In this document: one piece after another, positions 9,316 to 17,762 of the stretch
Layout of the letters: each line of letters starts with the position of its first letter
Position numbering within the stretch: the first letter of the stretch is position 1
Origin: CAVVAL01 sp963740215
GTDB lineage: Bacteria; Actinomycetota; Actinomycetes; Mycobacteriales; Cryptosporangiaceae
DNA length: 64,000 nt
Direction: 5' to 3'
NCBI GenBank assembly: GCA_963740215.1
Contig: CAVUDJ010000008.1
Location: forward strand, 682,001 to 746,000
The notes under the pieces: generated by a model
The model's input: only the letters and a program-made list of their open reading frames with translations
What the model was told of the DNA's origin: nothing
The model's database searches: none
Translations under genes and position numbers: made by a program

Positions 9316-9334
9316 TCCCGACGTTCGTTCACAC

Positions 9335-10003
9335 TCACCAGTTGAACTTCGTCGGCCCGCTGACCTGAACGAGCGAGCCATTGCGCAGCCGGTACGTCCG
9401 GACCTGCGCGGGCGGGTTGCGCGACACGATCTCCGACTGCTTGAGCGTGGCGATGAGCCGGCCGTCCTTGACGGAGTGCTTGGTGTAGGAGACGAGGTGG
9501 TCGGTGTGGATCGACGTGATCGGGCGCGCGCGGTTGCCGTCAGCCCTGAACACCACCAGGTGCGCCGTCCCGTCGCCGCCGTTCCCGCACGTGATCGGGA
9601 CAACCGCCTCCTCGCGCCCGTCACCGTCGAGGTCGCCATAGGCGGGCCGCTGCGTGCCGTCTGCGATCCAGTACAGGTAGTCCTTGATCTGGGCCTCGTG
9701 ATTCTTGAACTTCACGGGGCTGGGGCATCCCGTGGACGCGGGCAGGGACAGCCGCGCGTTGGCCCAGTCGATCTCGCGGAGGTTGATACCGGTGTCTGCC
9801 GCTGGCGCCGGGTTGCCGGCGGCCCGGGCAGGTGCCGTTGAGGGTGTTGGGCTCGGAGTGGCGGATGGCGTCGGGGACTCGGTGGTCGCGACGGCCGGCG
9901 GCCTGGCGGTGGACTGGCCGGACTTTCCGGTGTCGCAACCGGCGCCGGTCAGGGCGATTGCTGCCAGCGGCAGCAGGAAGGCGATTCGGGTGGCGGCGCG
10001 CAT
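9335..10003 (-). CDS. Secreted lipoprotein of unknown function
   Basis: A 222-residue protein. The ATG at 10003 has AGGAG seven bases upstream and begins a lipoprotein signal peptide (RAATRIAFLLPLAAIALTGAGC). A Thr/Pro/Ser-rich linker follows to about residue 70, then a globular domain containing GINLREIDWANARLSLP, a Ca-site-like stretch DLDGDGREEAVVPITC and a C-terminal beta-rich segment. The protein would be anchored on the outer face of the membrane. Similar proteins are common and uncharacterised in actinomycetes. A terminator hairpin follows at 9285-9315. Confidence 0.75.
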   Translation of the reverse strand: MRAATRIAFLLPLAAIALTGAGCDTGKSGQSTARPPAVATTESPTPSATPSPTPSTAPARAAGNPAPAADTGINLREIDWANARLSLPASTGCPSPVKFKNHEAQIKDYLYWIADGTQRPAYGDLDGDGREEAVVPITCGNGGDGTAHLVVFRADGNRARPITSIHTDHLVSYTKHSVKDGRLIATLKQSEIVSRNPPAQVRTYRLRNGSLVQVSGPTKFNW

Positions 10004-10184
10004 GAGGGTCTCCTGGAACGAAGCGATGCTCTGGTGGTGCGGTGGAGACATCGTGTCGGGGAGTGCTGGAGCCCCTCTGCAAATCCCCTGCAAGCCCGCG
10101 CGTCCGGTTTACAGGGTTGGCAACGCGGCGGGTGGCGTCGGCACGGCCACACCCCGCTGAGCCCGGCTGTCGCACCGGGTGCGG

Positions 10185-10578
10185 TCAGCAGCGGATGCTG
10201 ATCACCCGGGTGGGCGAGATCGACACACCGCTCGCCAGCAGCACGAAGCCACTCGCCTGGGCCTGGCCCTTGTGGAAGAGGAAGTCCAGGGCGTTGACCC
10301 GGACGGTGAAGCGGTGGCGGGCCCCGTCACACTGGAGCGGGATGCCTGCGAACTGACTCTGGTTACCGTCCTGGGACCACGTAGACGAAGGACTCGAGCA
10401 CGGCGCCACCCGCGGAGCAACTCGCGGTGACGGTCACGCTCACCGCCTGGCCACCGTCGAGCAGCGCGGAGTTCTTACCGATCTTGAAGGTCACGCTCTC
10501 CTGCGCGAACGCGGGGAGCGGCGTCGACACCACCGCCACCAGAGCGGCGACGAGTGCAAGGATGCGGAACAGCCTCAT
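10185..10578 (-). CDS. Small secreted protein (frameshifted)
   Basis: The N-terminus is a clear signal peptide (MRLFRILALVAALVAVVSTPLPAFA) with cleavage after AFA. The mature part has SVTFKIGKNSALLDGGQAVSV and two cysteines, resembling small beta-sandwich secreted proteins. The frame stops at 10363, but the protein continues in the next frame (SQDGNQSQFAGIPLQCDGARHRF to the C-terminal ISIRC at 10185). One base inserted near 10375 (GTGGTCCCAGG) explains this; corrected length is about 130 residues. Function unknown. It follows a 200-base intergenic region with a copy of the dispersed repeat. Confidence 0.65.
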
Positions 10579-10718
10579 GGCTCCTCCCCAGGTTGACCAG
10601 TGGGCTCCGGCGGGAACCGCGCGGTACCAACCACGGTCCCACCCGGCCGCCGACCGCGTAATCGATCGGCCGGACGACTGCGGCGTGCGGCATGAACCGG
10701 AATGTCCGGCTGAGGACT

Positions 10719-10746
10719 CGCCAGGGGCTGCTGACAGGCGCGAACC
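10719..10746. repeat. Dispersed intergenic repeat, copy 2
   Basis: Second copy of the repeat seen at 9147-9173: CGCCAGGGGCTGCT, variable bases, GGCGCGAACC, preceded by CTGAGGA as in copy 1. It lies between the small secreted-protein gene and the 3' end of the MFS gene. Confidence 0.5.
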
Positions 10747-10782
10747 CGACTGGCATGCGGCTGCCAGGTGTCAGCCTTCGGC

Positions 10783-12276
10783 TTACGGTTGGCGGCGATC
10801 AGGGCGCGGAGTCCGGGTCGGAAGCTGCCTGAGGAGGACGGTGGTCCGTCGCATCTGCTCCAGGTAGAGGCGGCACGGGCCGCATCCGGCCAGGTGGTTG
10901 TCGACACGACGCCGGGCCAGCTTGTCGAGGGCGCCTTCGAGGTAGTCGGTGAGGAGCTCGACGACGTCGACGCAGCGCAGCAGCGCGGTCGTGACCTGCC
11001 GGCGCGCACGGCGGAACTTCGCCAGTGCCATCTCGACCCCGCGAGCCTCCGCCGGCACGAGGCTGGAGAGCGGTGCCTGGCGGCGGCGGGACAGCAGCAC
11101 CGACACCACGACGACGGCCGCGGTGATCATCCAACCCGACGCGTGGACCCCGAAACGCTCGCTGACCAGGCCGAACACCAGCGCGAACGGAAGGAACGCG
11201 ATCCACGACAACGCGCCCACCCCGGACGCCACACCGGCTCGGATGGTCGAGGGAACGGCGTCGTGCAACTGCTGCGTGACGTGGATGCTGATGACGACGA
11301 GCACCAGGGCGAGCACGACCTGCGCCACGGTGACGACCGCCGGGTGAGTCCTGACGTTCAGCGCCAGGCTGCTCAGCACCATCAGCGACAGCGCGGCACG
11401 CAGGACCATCGGGCGGCCGAACCGCACCCTTCCGGCGAGAAGACCGCCGAGCCCGAACGTCGACATCAGCGCGGCCCAGTACGGCCCGTACAGCACGGCG
11501 GGTGCGGAGAGGGCGACCAGCCACAGCGGCCCGAACTCGAAGACCACCTGCATCAGGACCGCCGTCATCACCGCGACGGCGACGATCGGGCGCAGCAGGT
11601 CACCGGTGGCGAGAGTCCGGTACGTCACCGACAGCTGGCTACGCAGCGACGGCGTGTCCTCGACCTTGTGCAACTTGGGTTCGGCGAACCTCAGGAAGGC
11701 GAGGATGGCGAGAACGGAGAACGGAATGCTCAGGAAGTACGTCACGCGAGGCGTCAGGAGGCCTGCGATCCAGCCACCGGCCAGTGAGCTGGTGACCAGC
11801 GCGACGCTCTCGATCAGCCGGACCCGGCCGATGCGGGTCGCGAACGCACCGCTGCCGCCGGTCTCCTCCAGCACGGTGTCGTAGAGCATCGCGTCGAGCG
11901 TCCCGGAGTACATCGCGAAGTACACGCCCAGCGCGAGCGTGCTCAGGATGTAGGTGAGGACGTTGGTGCTCAGCCCGCCGAAGAGCGAGCAGGCCAGCAA
12001 GGCGACCGTGGCCACGACGAGCGTTCCACGGCGGCTCCACCGGTCGGCGAGGATCCCCGAGGGGACCTCGACGATCGGCACGACGGCGGCGTAGGCCGCG
12101 GCCATCACCCCGATCGTGGCCGGGTCGAAGCCGATCTCGCTCATGAACAGCTTCTCGACCGGCACCCACAGGATGAATCCCTGCAGGAACACCGCCACGT
12201 GCAGCGGCAGCAGCCGCCGGTGCAACGAGCGGAGCGAACCGGAGACCTCTGAGATGACGTCCACTGGAGTACTCAT
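10783..12276 (-). CDS. MFS transporter fused to a C-terminal zinc-binding anti-sigma (zf-HC2) domain
   Basis: A 497-residue protein. Residues about 20-415 form a twelve-helix major facilitator with the motif-A-like loop GILADRWSRRGTLV between helices 2 and 3 and SERFGVH in the second half. The last 90 residues are soluble and read CVDVVELLTDYLEGALDK, then HLAGCGPC, which is the H-x3-C-x2-C zinc motif of ZAS anti-sigma factors with the usual preceding cysteine and acidic helix. The gene is third after an ECF sigma gene and a free-standing zf-HC2 anti-sigma gene, 49 bases downstream. I infer a membrane transporter that can hold the sigma factor, perhaps releasing it on substrate binding. The ATG at 12276 is only about ten bases from a putative sigma-type promoter. 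Confidence 0.82.
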   Translation of the reverse strand: MSTPVDVISEVSGSLRSLHRRLLPLHVAVFLQGFILWVPVEKLFMSEIGFDPATIGVMAAAYAAVVPIVEVPSGILADRWSRRGTLVVATVALLACSLFGGLSTNVLTYILSTLALGVYFAMYSGTLDAMLYDTVLEETGGSGAFATRIGRVRLIESVALVTSSLAGGWIAGLLTPRVTYFLSIPFSVLAILAFLRFAEPKLHKVEDTPSLRSQLSVTYRTLATGDLLRPIVAVAVMTAVLMQVVFEFGPLWLVALSAPAVLYGPYWAALMSTFGLGGLLAGRVRFGRPMVLRAALSLMVLSSLALNVRTHPAVVTVAQVVLALVLVVISIHVTQQLHDAVPSTIRAGVASGVGALSWIAFLPFALVFGLVSERFGVHASGWMITAAVVVVSVLLSRRRQAPLSSLVPAEARGVEMALAKFRRARRQVTTALLRCVDVVELLTDYLEGALDKLARRRVDNHLAGCGPCRLYLEQMRRTTVLLRQLPTRTPRPDRRQP

Positions 12277-12286
12277 GCCTCGTCAG

Positions 12287-12311
12287 TGACGCGAGCGCTC
12301 CATGCGTTACA
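12287..12311 (-). promoter_or_regulatory. Putative ECF-sigma promoter of the MFS/anti-sigma fusion gene
   Basis: On the minus strand TGTAACG (12311-12305) is followed after 13 bases by CGTCA (12291-12287). This has the two-box layout of ECF-sigma promoters with an AAC-containing -35 box and CGTC -10 box. Transcription would start within a few bases of the ATG at 12276, giving an almost leaderless mRNA. A second TGTAACG occurs at 13287-13293 on the plus strand ahead of the DM13 gene, but without a good -10 box. Confidence 0.4.
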
Positions 12312-12325
12312 GCCAGGATCAGAGA

Positions 12326-12565
12326 TCAGCCGGCGCGCCAGTCGCGGAACGCGTCCAGCAACCGCTGGCGCCGGTCCTCGCTGACGCTGTCGGCCGGCAG
12401 GCCGCCGAGGGTCTGCACCGTCACGCGTACCTGGTCGAGGTAGCTGTCGCACCCGTCGCACGCGGCAAGGTGCTCGACGACGCGCTGCTCGGTCTCCGTG
12501 TCGAGGTCGCCCTCCAGGTACGCGGTGACGAGCTCCACGAACTCGTCGCACTTGAGGTCGCTCAT
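12326..12565 (-). CDS. Zinc-binding anti-sigma factor (zf-HC2)
   Basis: A 79-residue soluble protein: CDEFVELVTAYLEGDLD followed by HLAACDGC, the H-x3-C-x2-C zinc motif, and a short C-terminal helix that in ZAS proteins wraps the sigma factor. The ATG overlaps the sigma stop by four bases (ATGA), so the two are translationally coupled, the usual sigma/anti-sigma arrangement. No membrane segment is present, so it should act in the cytosol, possibly redox- or zinc-responsive. Confidence 0.85.
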   Translation of the reverse strand: MSDLKCDEFVELVTAYLEGDLDTETEQRVVEHLAACDGCDSYLDQVRVTVQTLGGLPADSVSEDRRQRLLDAFRDWRAG

Positions 12566-13233
12566 CGGCGGGCACCTTCGTCGGCGGTGAAGTAGCTCTC
12601 CAGGTCGGCGCGGACGGCGGCGCGGGCGCGGTGGAGCAGCACTCGCTGGTTGGCGGCCGAGACCTCCAGCGCGGCGCAGACCTCTTCGGCGCTGTAGCCC
12701 TCGATGTCGCGCAGCGTGATAACGATGCGCTGTCGATCCGGCAGCCGCGCGACGGCCTCCTCGATCCGGGCTTGCAGTTGCCGGGACTCGACCTCGGTCT
12801 CCACCGACGGCCACTGCGGCGGAAAGTCCTTCCAGTGACCTTCATACGGGTCGTCCGGTCCCCGGAACCGCGCCGGGTCCACCGTCGGACCGGTGTCGTC
12901 CGGTGTCAGATCGGTCATGGGCATCGTTCGCTTGTCCTTGGCTCCGCGAGACTTCGCGGTGTTGATCATGATGCGGTAGACCCAGGTGCGCAGGGACGAT
13001 CGCCCTTCGAACCGGTCGACACCGCGGATCACCGCCAGCCAGGTGTCCTGCACCACGTCCTCCGCCGACTCCCGCGTCGAGACGTATGCCCGTGCGGCCC
13101 GCAACAGCCCGCTCGACCATGCGTCCAGGACCAGGGCGAACATCGCCTCGTCACCGGCTCTCAGGCGCGCCACGATCGCTTCGTCGGACGGCAGCGCCGA
13201 GGCATGGTCACGCCCGTCTCCGGCTGGTCCCAC
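12562..13233 (-). CDS. ECF-type RNA polymerase sigma factor
   Basis: A 223-residue sigma factor with region 2 (SAEDVVQDTWLAVIRGVDRFEGRSSLRTWVYRIMINTAKS) and region 4 (LPDRQRIVITLRDIEGYSAEEVCAALEVSAANQRVLLHRARAAVRADLE), joined by an unusually long acidic, proline-rich linker of roughly 50 residues (TPDDTGPTVDP, GHWKDFPPQWPS). The start is a GTG at 13233. It heads a three-gene minus-strand unit, sigma, anti-sigma, MFS/anti-sigma fusion, and is divergent from a DM13-domain gene that may belong to the same regulon. Confidence 0.9.
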   Translation of the reverse strand: MGPAGDGRDHASALPSDEAIVARLRAGDEAMFALVLDAWSSGLLRAARAYVSTRESAEDVVQDTWLAVIRGVDRFEGRSSLRTWVYRIMINTAKSRGAKDKRTMPMTDLTPDDTGPTVDPARFRGPDDPYEGHWKDFPPQWPSVETEVESRQLQARIEEAVARLPDRQRIVITLRDIEGYSAEEVCAALEVSAANQRVLLHRARAAVRADLESYFTADEGARR

Positions 13234-13390
13234 ATCCGCCTCCCGTGACTGCCACCGGTTCCGACCCTAGCTGGCGCGGGCCGCGCTGTAACGATCGCGG
13301 CGCTCCGGAGACCAACCCATGTGCCCGATACGAGGGCGCCAGCCAGTACGTGGCGGGCACGCCGCCACGACGACACGAGGGAGACTCACC

Positions 13391-13921
13391 GTGAATAAGT
13401 CCAGTGTGGATGTTCGCTCGCGCCGACCGCTGCTGAAGCGGCCGGTCGTACGGGTGGTGCTCGCACTCGTCGCGCTCCTGTTCCTGATCGCCCTCCCCGT
13501 GTTCGAGCCGTGGACGCTGTGGATCAACAAGACCGTCACCGAGGTGGCTCCCGACGGAGCCGCACCGCCGACCGAGCTGGCACGGGGCGATCTGATCAGC
13601 CACGAGCACGCGACCACCGGCACGGCGCGTCTCCTGCGCACGGCAGACGGTTCCCACGTGCTGCGCCTGGAGAACCTCGACACCAGCAGCGGGCCCGACC
13701 TGAAGGTCCTGCTCTCGGACGCCGACGTCATTCCTGGTCGCGCAGGCTGGCCCCTGTTCGACGACGGGAAGAACCTGAACCTCGGTGATCTCAAGGGAAA
13801 CAAGGGCAGCCAGAACTACCTGATCCCCCGCGACGCCGACCTGGACGACTACCGCAGCGTGAGCGTCTGGTGCGACCGGTTCAACGTGTCCTTCGGCGCC
13901 GCGACCCTCACCGACCGCTGA
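13391..13921 (+). CDS. Membrane-anchored DM13-domain protein
   Basis: A 176-residue protein starting at GTG 13391 with GGGAGA upstream. One N-terminal transmembrane helix (VVRVVLALVALLFLIALPVF) is followed by an extracytoplasmic DM13 domain (HEHATTGTARLLRTADGSHVLRLENLDTSSGPDLKVLLS, then the family-typical GDLKGNKGSQNYLIP and VSVWCDRFNVSFG). DM13 domains contain a conserved cysteine and are proposed to take part in surface redox chemistry. The gene is divergent from the ECF sigma gene. Confidence 0.88.
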   Translation: MNKSSVDVRSRRPLLKRPVVRVVLALVALLFLIALPVFEPWTLWINKTVTEVAPDGAAPPTELARGDLISHEHATTGTARLLRTADGSHVLRLENLDTSSGPDLKVLLSDADVIPGRAGWPLFDDGKNLNLGDLKGNKGSQNYLIPRDADLDDYRSVSVWCDRFNVSFGAATLTDR

Positions 13922-14549
13922 TCGACGCAGGGCCTGGCGGGAGTGCTGACGGCGCTCCCGCCACGCCGTCAAGGCGGGCGCCAGAGCCCCATTGAGGATC
14001 CCGGCCGCTGAGGGCGAGCGTCCGGTCGAGCGCCGACGAGTCACCCGGTACGGGTACCGGCTCGGCGTAAAGCCCCATCTCCCGCCCCTGCTCGGCGGTG
14101 TCCGCGATGAACCGAAGGGCCATCTCGGCGACGTCGTCCTCGCAGCGGTAGTCCTGCCCGGTCGCGCGCGCCAGGTCCCAGCCGTGGATGACGAGGTCAC
14201 TCGCGAGCATGGTGGCGACGAGCGGCGCGGGCATGTCGGTCGCGCCCATGCCGACCGTGCCCTGCCATGCGGCAGGATCGGTCCAGGCCGCGACGGCTCG
14301 GTGGGCGTCGTCCTCGAACCTGCCGGCCCAGTCGCCGGACATCAGGTCACGCGTCCACAGGTCGCCCGGCACCTGCTCGCGGTGGCCGGCGAGGTTCAGC
14401 GCGTGGATGACCTGAAGCAGATGGTTGGTCAGCGTCCGCACGTCCCAGTCGCGGCACGGCGTCGGCGCGCCGAGCTGGTCGGGCTTCACGCCCCGGACGG
14501 CGTCGGTTGCCTGGGTGACCGCCTTGGCCAGCGGTTCGTTCATGTCCAT
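13908..14549 (-). CDS. TIGR03086-family metal-binding protein
   Basis: A 213-residue protein of the DinB/mycothiol-maleylpyruvate-isomerase fold. The N-terminus has RGVKPDQLGAPTPCRDWDVRTLTNHLL, the hallmark with the metal-ligand histidine, and a later histidine in LASDLVIHGWDLARATG. ATG at 14549 (MDMNEP) agrees with family starts. The family normally ends about at GRDPQW; here 25 further residues run through a terminator-like hairpin and overlap the 3' end of the DM13 gene by 14 bases, so a lost stop through an indel near 13985 is possible. Function in this family is mostly unknown; related enzymes use mycothiol. Confidence 0.85.
   Translation of the reverse strand: MDMNEPLAKAVTQATDAVRGVKPDQLGAPTPCRDWDVRTLTNHLLQVIHALNLAGHREQVPGDLWTRDLMSGDWAGRFEDDAHRAVAAWTDPAAWQGTVGMGATDMPAPLVATMLASDLVIHGWDLARATGQDYRCEDDVAEMALRFIADTAEQGREMGLYAEPVPVPGDSSALDRTLALSGRDPQWGSGARLDGVAGAPSALPPGPASISGR
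13936..13962. terminator. Hairpin between convergent DM13 and TIGR03086 genes
   Basis: GGCGGGAGTGC, loop TGACG, GCGCTCCCGCC: an 11-bp stem with one wobble pair, 15 bases after the DM13 stop. It should terminate the plus-strand gene and could also serve the convergent gene. Confidence 0.65.
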
Positions 14550-14619
14550 GAGACGCAAGCTAGGTCGGCTGTCGCGGCCCGGTCTTGTACAAAGGCGACG
14601 CCCCGGCCAGGCTTGATCC

Positions 14620-15393
14620 GTGCCAGGGATCCTCAACGCGCGGGCGGCGCAGGAGAAGTTCCGGTTCAGCGCCGTCGAACCGGCATCGGCGCTTGCGCCG
14701 TTCGTCGCGCACTACTGGCTCGTCGCGTGGGACCTGCGTGGCCAGGATCCCTACGAGCAGCAGGTGCTGCCGTACCCGTCGGTCAACATGACGTTCAAGG
14801 CCGGCCGGTGCCGGGTGGCCGGGGTGCCCCGAGGCAGGTTCTCCGAGGTGCTGGACGGCGCCGGCCGGGTCTTCGGCGTGCGGTTCCACCCGGGCGGGTT
14901 CCGCCCGTTCCTGGGCGCACCGGTCTCGTCGATCACCGACCGGTTCGTTGCGCTGGACGCGGTGTTCGGCGCGCCCGGGCGGGAGCTCGCAGAGGCGATT
15001 GTCGCGGCGGACGACGCGGCGGCCGTGGCGATCATGGACCATTTCCTCGCGGCGCGTGCGTCCACACCCGACCCCACGGCCGAGGCGGTGGCGGCAGTCG
15101 TGGCGCGGGCCGCCGGCGATCCGGGCATCAACCGGGTGGAGCAGCTCGCCAGCGAGTTCGGCATCGGGATGCGCCGGCTGCAACGGCTGTTCGCCGAGTA
15201 CGTCGGGGTCGGCCCGAAGTGGGTGATCCGGCGGTATCGGCTCCACGAGGCCGCCGCGCGCGCCGCCGAGGGCGCCGCACTCGACATGGCGCGGCTCGCC
15301 GCCGACCTCGGATACAGCGATCAGTCGCACCTCACCCGCGACTTCACCGCGCTGGTGGGTTTACCTCCGGCTCGATACGCCAGAGCGCAGTAG
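14620..15393 (+). CDS. AraC-family transcriptional regulator
   Basis: A 257-residue protein with a DUF6597-like N-terminal sensory domain (FVAHYWLVAWDLRG, VLPYPSVNMTFKAG, GVRFHPGGFRPFLG) and a C-terminal AraC DNA-binding domain (NRVEQLASEFGIGMRRLQRLFAEYVGVGPKWVIRRYRLHEA and LAADLGYSDQSHLTRDFTALVGLPPARY). The GTG start at 14620 gives the usual short lead to the sensory domain. It is divergent from the TIGR03086 gene, a common pairing, and may control it. Confidence 0.88.
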   Translation: MPGILNARAAQEKFRFSAVEPASALAPFVAHYWLVAWDLRGQDPYEQQVLPYPSVNMTFKAGRCRVAGVPRGRFSEVLDGAGRVFGVRFHPGGFRPFLGAPVSSITDRFVALDAVFGAPGRELAEAIVAADDAAAVAIMDHFLAARASTPDPTAEAVAAVVARAAGDPGINRVEQLASEFGIGMRRLQRLFAEYVGVGPKWVIRRYRLHEAAARAAEGAALDMARLAADLGYSDQSHLTRDFTALVGLPPARYARAQ

Positions 15394-15460
15394 CTCGCGA
15401 CGGGCATTATCACCGATTCGGTGGATCCCCGTGCTAATGTGGAGTCCGTAGCGTCGCGGC

Positions 15461-17165
15461 ATGCCCCGTGCACTTCTCCGCGGCGTGCCGCGGGCGCGAC
15501 TACGCGTCCTGATCGCCGCGGCCGCCGCGACGACGCTGGTCATCACCGGACTCATCGTCATCCGGTCGGCGTCCGCCGACACGCCGCCCCGCAGGATCGT
15601 CAACGGCTGGCTGCCGTACTGGACGATGACCCAGTCGCTGAATGCGGCGACGCAGAACGCCGACCTCTGGAGCAGCGCCTCGCCGTTCTGGTACGAGGCC
15701 ACCGGCGCGACAACGATCACCAACCACCCCGGCGCTGGCGACCAGGCGGTCGTCGACGCCCTGCGCAGCCGGGGTATAGCCGTGGTCCCGACGGTGACCG
15801 AGACGCCTCAACGCACGCCGCATGGCCGCCCTGCTCGGCAACGCGAGCCAGCGCGCCGCCCACGTGCAGGCGCTGGTCAACCTGGTCACCAGCAACGGCT
15901 ACGACGGCATCGACCTCGACTACGAGTCGATGAACTTCGGCGGCACGTCCACGGACCGGCTCGGCGGTCCGCACCGGCTTCGTCACGCTCGTCGCCGAGC
16001 TCAACACGGCGCTGAACACCCACGGCAAGGTGCTGTCGGTCACGGTCGGGCCGCGCACCCGCGCCGACGATCCCAGCTGGCTGGTCTTCGACTACGCCGG
16101 CATCGCGCCCGCGGCCGACCGGGTCCGGAGCATGACCTACGACTACCACTGGCGCGGCGGCTCGCCTGGCGCGGTCGCGCCCGCTGGCCTGGGTCAACCA
16201 GGTGCTCACCTACGCCGTCACGGCCATCCCGGCTGGCAAGATCGAGGCCGGGGTGCCGCTCTACAGCTACGACTGGCCGGCCGATGCGACCCAGCCCGAC
16301 GGCTACGGCAACGCCACCTCCACCACGTACACCAGCGCAGAGGCGCTGCGCGTGCAGTACGGCGCCGTCCGCCAGTGGTCGGCAGCCGACGCGGCGCCGT
16401 ACTTCACCTACACCGCGACGAACGGCGTGAGGCACGTCGTCTGGTACAACGACGCCGAGTCCACCAAGGCGAAGATGACGCTGATCCAGAAGTACGGCCT
16501 GCGCGGCCTGGTCTTCTGGGCGGTCGGCGAGGAGGACGCCGCGGCAATGGCCGGCCCTTCGCGCGTACGCCATCCAGCGCAGCGTCACGCTGACGGCCGC
16601 CGCACAGGCCGTCACGACCTACGGCTCCGCGGTGACCGTCACCGGCAAGCTGACCGCGACCGGCACCGGCCTGCCGATCGCCGGTCGGCCCGTGCTGTTG
16701 ATGTGGCTGCCCGCGGGATCCTCGACCTGGCGTTACGTGGCGACCGGCAGTACCTCCTCCACCGGCACGATCGCGCTGAAGTACACGCCGCCGACCAACG
16801 GAACATTCCGCCTGGTGTCCTACTCGTCCTGGGAGTGGCTCAGCGGAGCCAGCCCGACCGCGACGACGCTGGTCCGCTGGCGCCTCTCGGCCGCGTTCAC
16901 CGACAACACCGTCACCCGCGGCACCAGGGTCTACCTGCGTGGCAGCGTCGCGCCGATCCGCACGGGCACCCCGGTGCAGCTACATCGGCTGGTCAACGGC
17001 GTGTGGCAGTCGGCAACCACCCCGACGACCGTGGCATCGAACGGGACGTACGTCTTCTCGTTCGTCTGGCCGATAGCGGGCACCTACACCTACCGCGTGG
17101 TCGTCCCCGCCACGGCGCTCAACAGCGCCGCCACCAGCCCGAACCTGCCCCTGTACGTGTCCTGA
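15461..17165 (+). CDS. Secreted GH18-family glycoside hydrolase (four frameshifts)
   Basis: The protein begins with a signal peptide or signal anchor (RLRVLIAAAAATTLVITGLIVI). The catalytic domain shows the GH18 motif DGIDLDYE near 15900, preceded by VNGWLPYWTM and followed by VLSVTVGPRT, VRSMTYDYHW and GLVFWAVG, the usual barrel strands of chitinase-like or spore-lytic GH18 enzymes. The last 200 residues are two Ig-like beta domains (AVTVTGKLTATGTGLPIAG, YLRGSVAPIRTGTPVQL). Frames change near 15812, 15965, 16180 and 16560, each by one base, with no missing segment. The enzyme probably acts on chitin or cell-wall glycan outside the cell. Confidence 0.85.
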
Positions 17166-17762
17166 CGCAGCTCTTCATCACCACCAGCCGACCCTTGGAG
17201 TTCGCCGACGAGGCCATGGCCCTCGCCAAGGCCACCGGCGACCTGCGGGTCGAGGCGAACACATTGAACACGCTGTCAACGCTCGACCAGCGACTCGGGA
17301 GGCACCGGCAGGCCGCCGAGGGTCACCGCCGGGCGCTCGCTCTGGCTCGCGAGACCGGGAACCACTATCCGGAGGCCGAGGCGCTCATCGGACTTGTCCC
17401 CGCCGAGCTGGCCCTCGACCAGCCGGCCGCCGCTCGCGCGCACGCCCAGCAGGCACTCGCCCTGACGCGGCAGATCGGCTACAGCGTGCCAGGCCCTGCT
17501 CGCGCTCGCCGCCCTCGAACTCGCCGAGGGCGACGCCGACCGGGCCGCCGAACACGCCGAGGCAGCGCTCGCACTCCACCGGGCCAGCGGCCATCGGCTG
17601 GGAGAGGCGCGCGCCTACCTGCTGCTCGCCGACGCGCGACCGGGCAAGGCCAGCGACCACCGGAGGCTGGCGGCGGCCGTGTTCACCGTCCTCGGGTTCG
17701 AGGACGCGGAGATCCCCGCCGGCCGGCTCAGCTCGCCGACCGCCCGGCGCCGACCCCGGTGA
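17166..17762 (+). pseudogene. TPR fragment of an AfsR/SARP-type regulator
   Basis: Directly after the GH18 stop, an open frame without a good start encodes tetratricopeptide-like helices (EFADEAMALAKATGDLRVEANTLN, RQAAEGHRRALALARETGNHYPEAEALIGL), then in another frame ALLALAALELAEGDADRAAEHAEAALALHRASGHRLGEARAYLLLADA. This is the C-terminal repeat region of large SARP or LuxR regulators; the DNA-binding and NB-ARC parts are absent. One frameshift lies near 17490. It overlaps the convergent gene by 35 bases. Most likely a remnant left by rearrangement; expression is doubtful. Confidence 0.6.

Larger units (their letters stand above)
8900..9334. other. Non-coding interval of 435 bases
   Basis: No convincing gene on either strand. 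It holds the promoter side of the phosphotransferase gene, a short palindrome GCGGGCC-T-GGCCCGC near 9094-9108, an inverted repeat GCCTGAGG/CCTCAGGC (9122-9129 with 9172-9179) enclosing one copy of a dispersed 27-bp repeat, and a terminator hairpin at 9285-9315. Confidence 0.6.
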
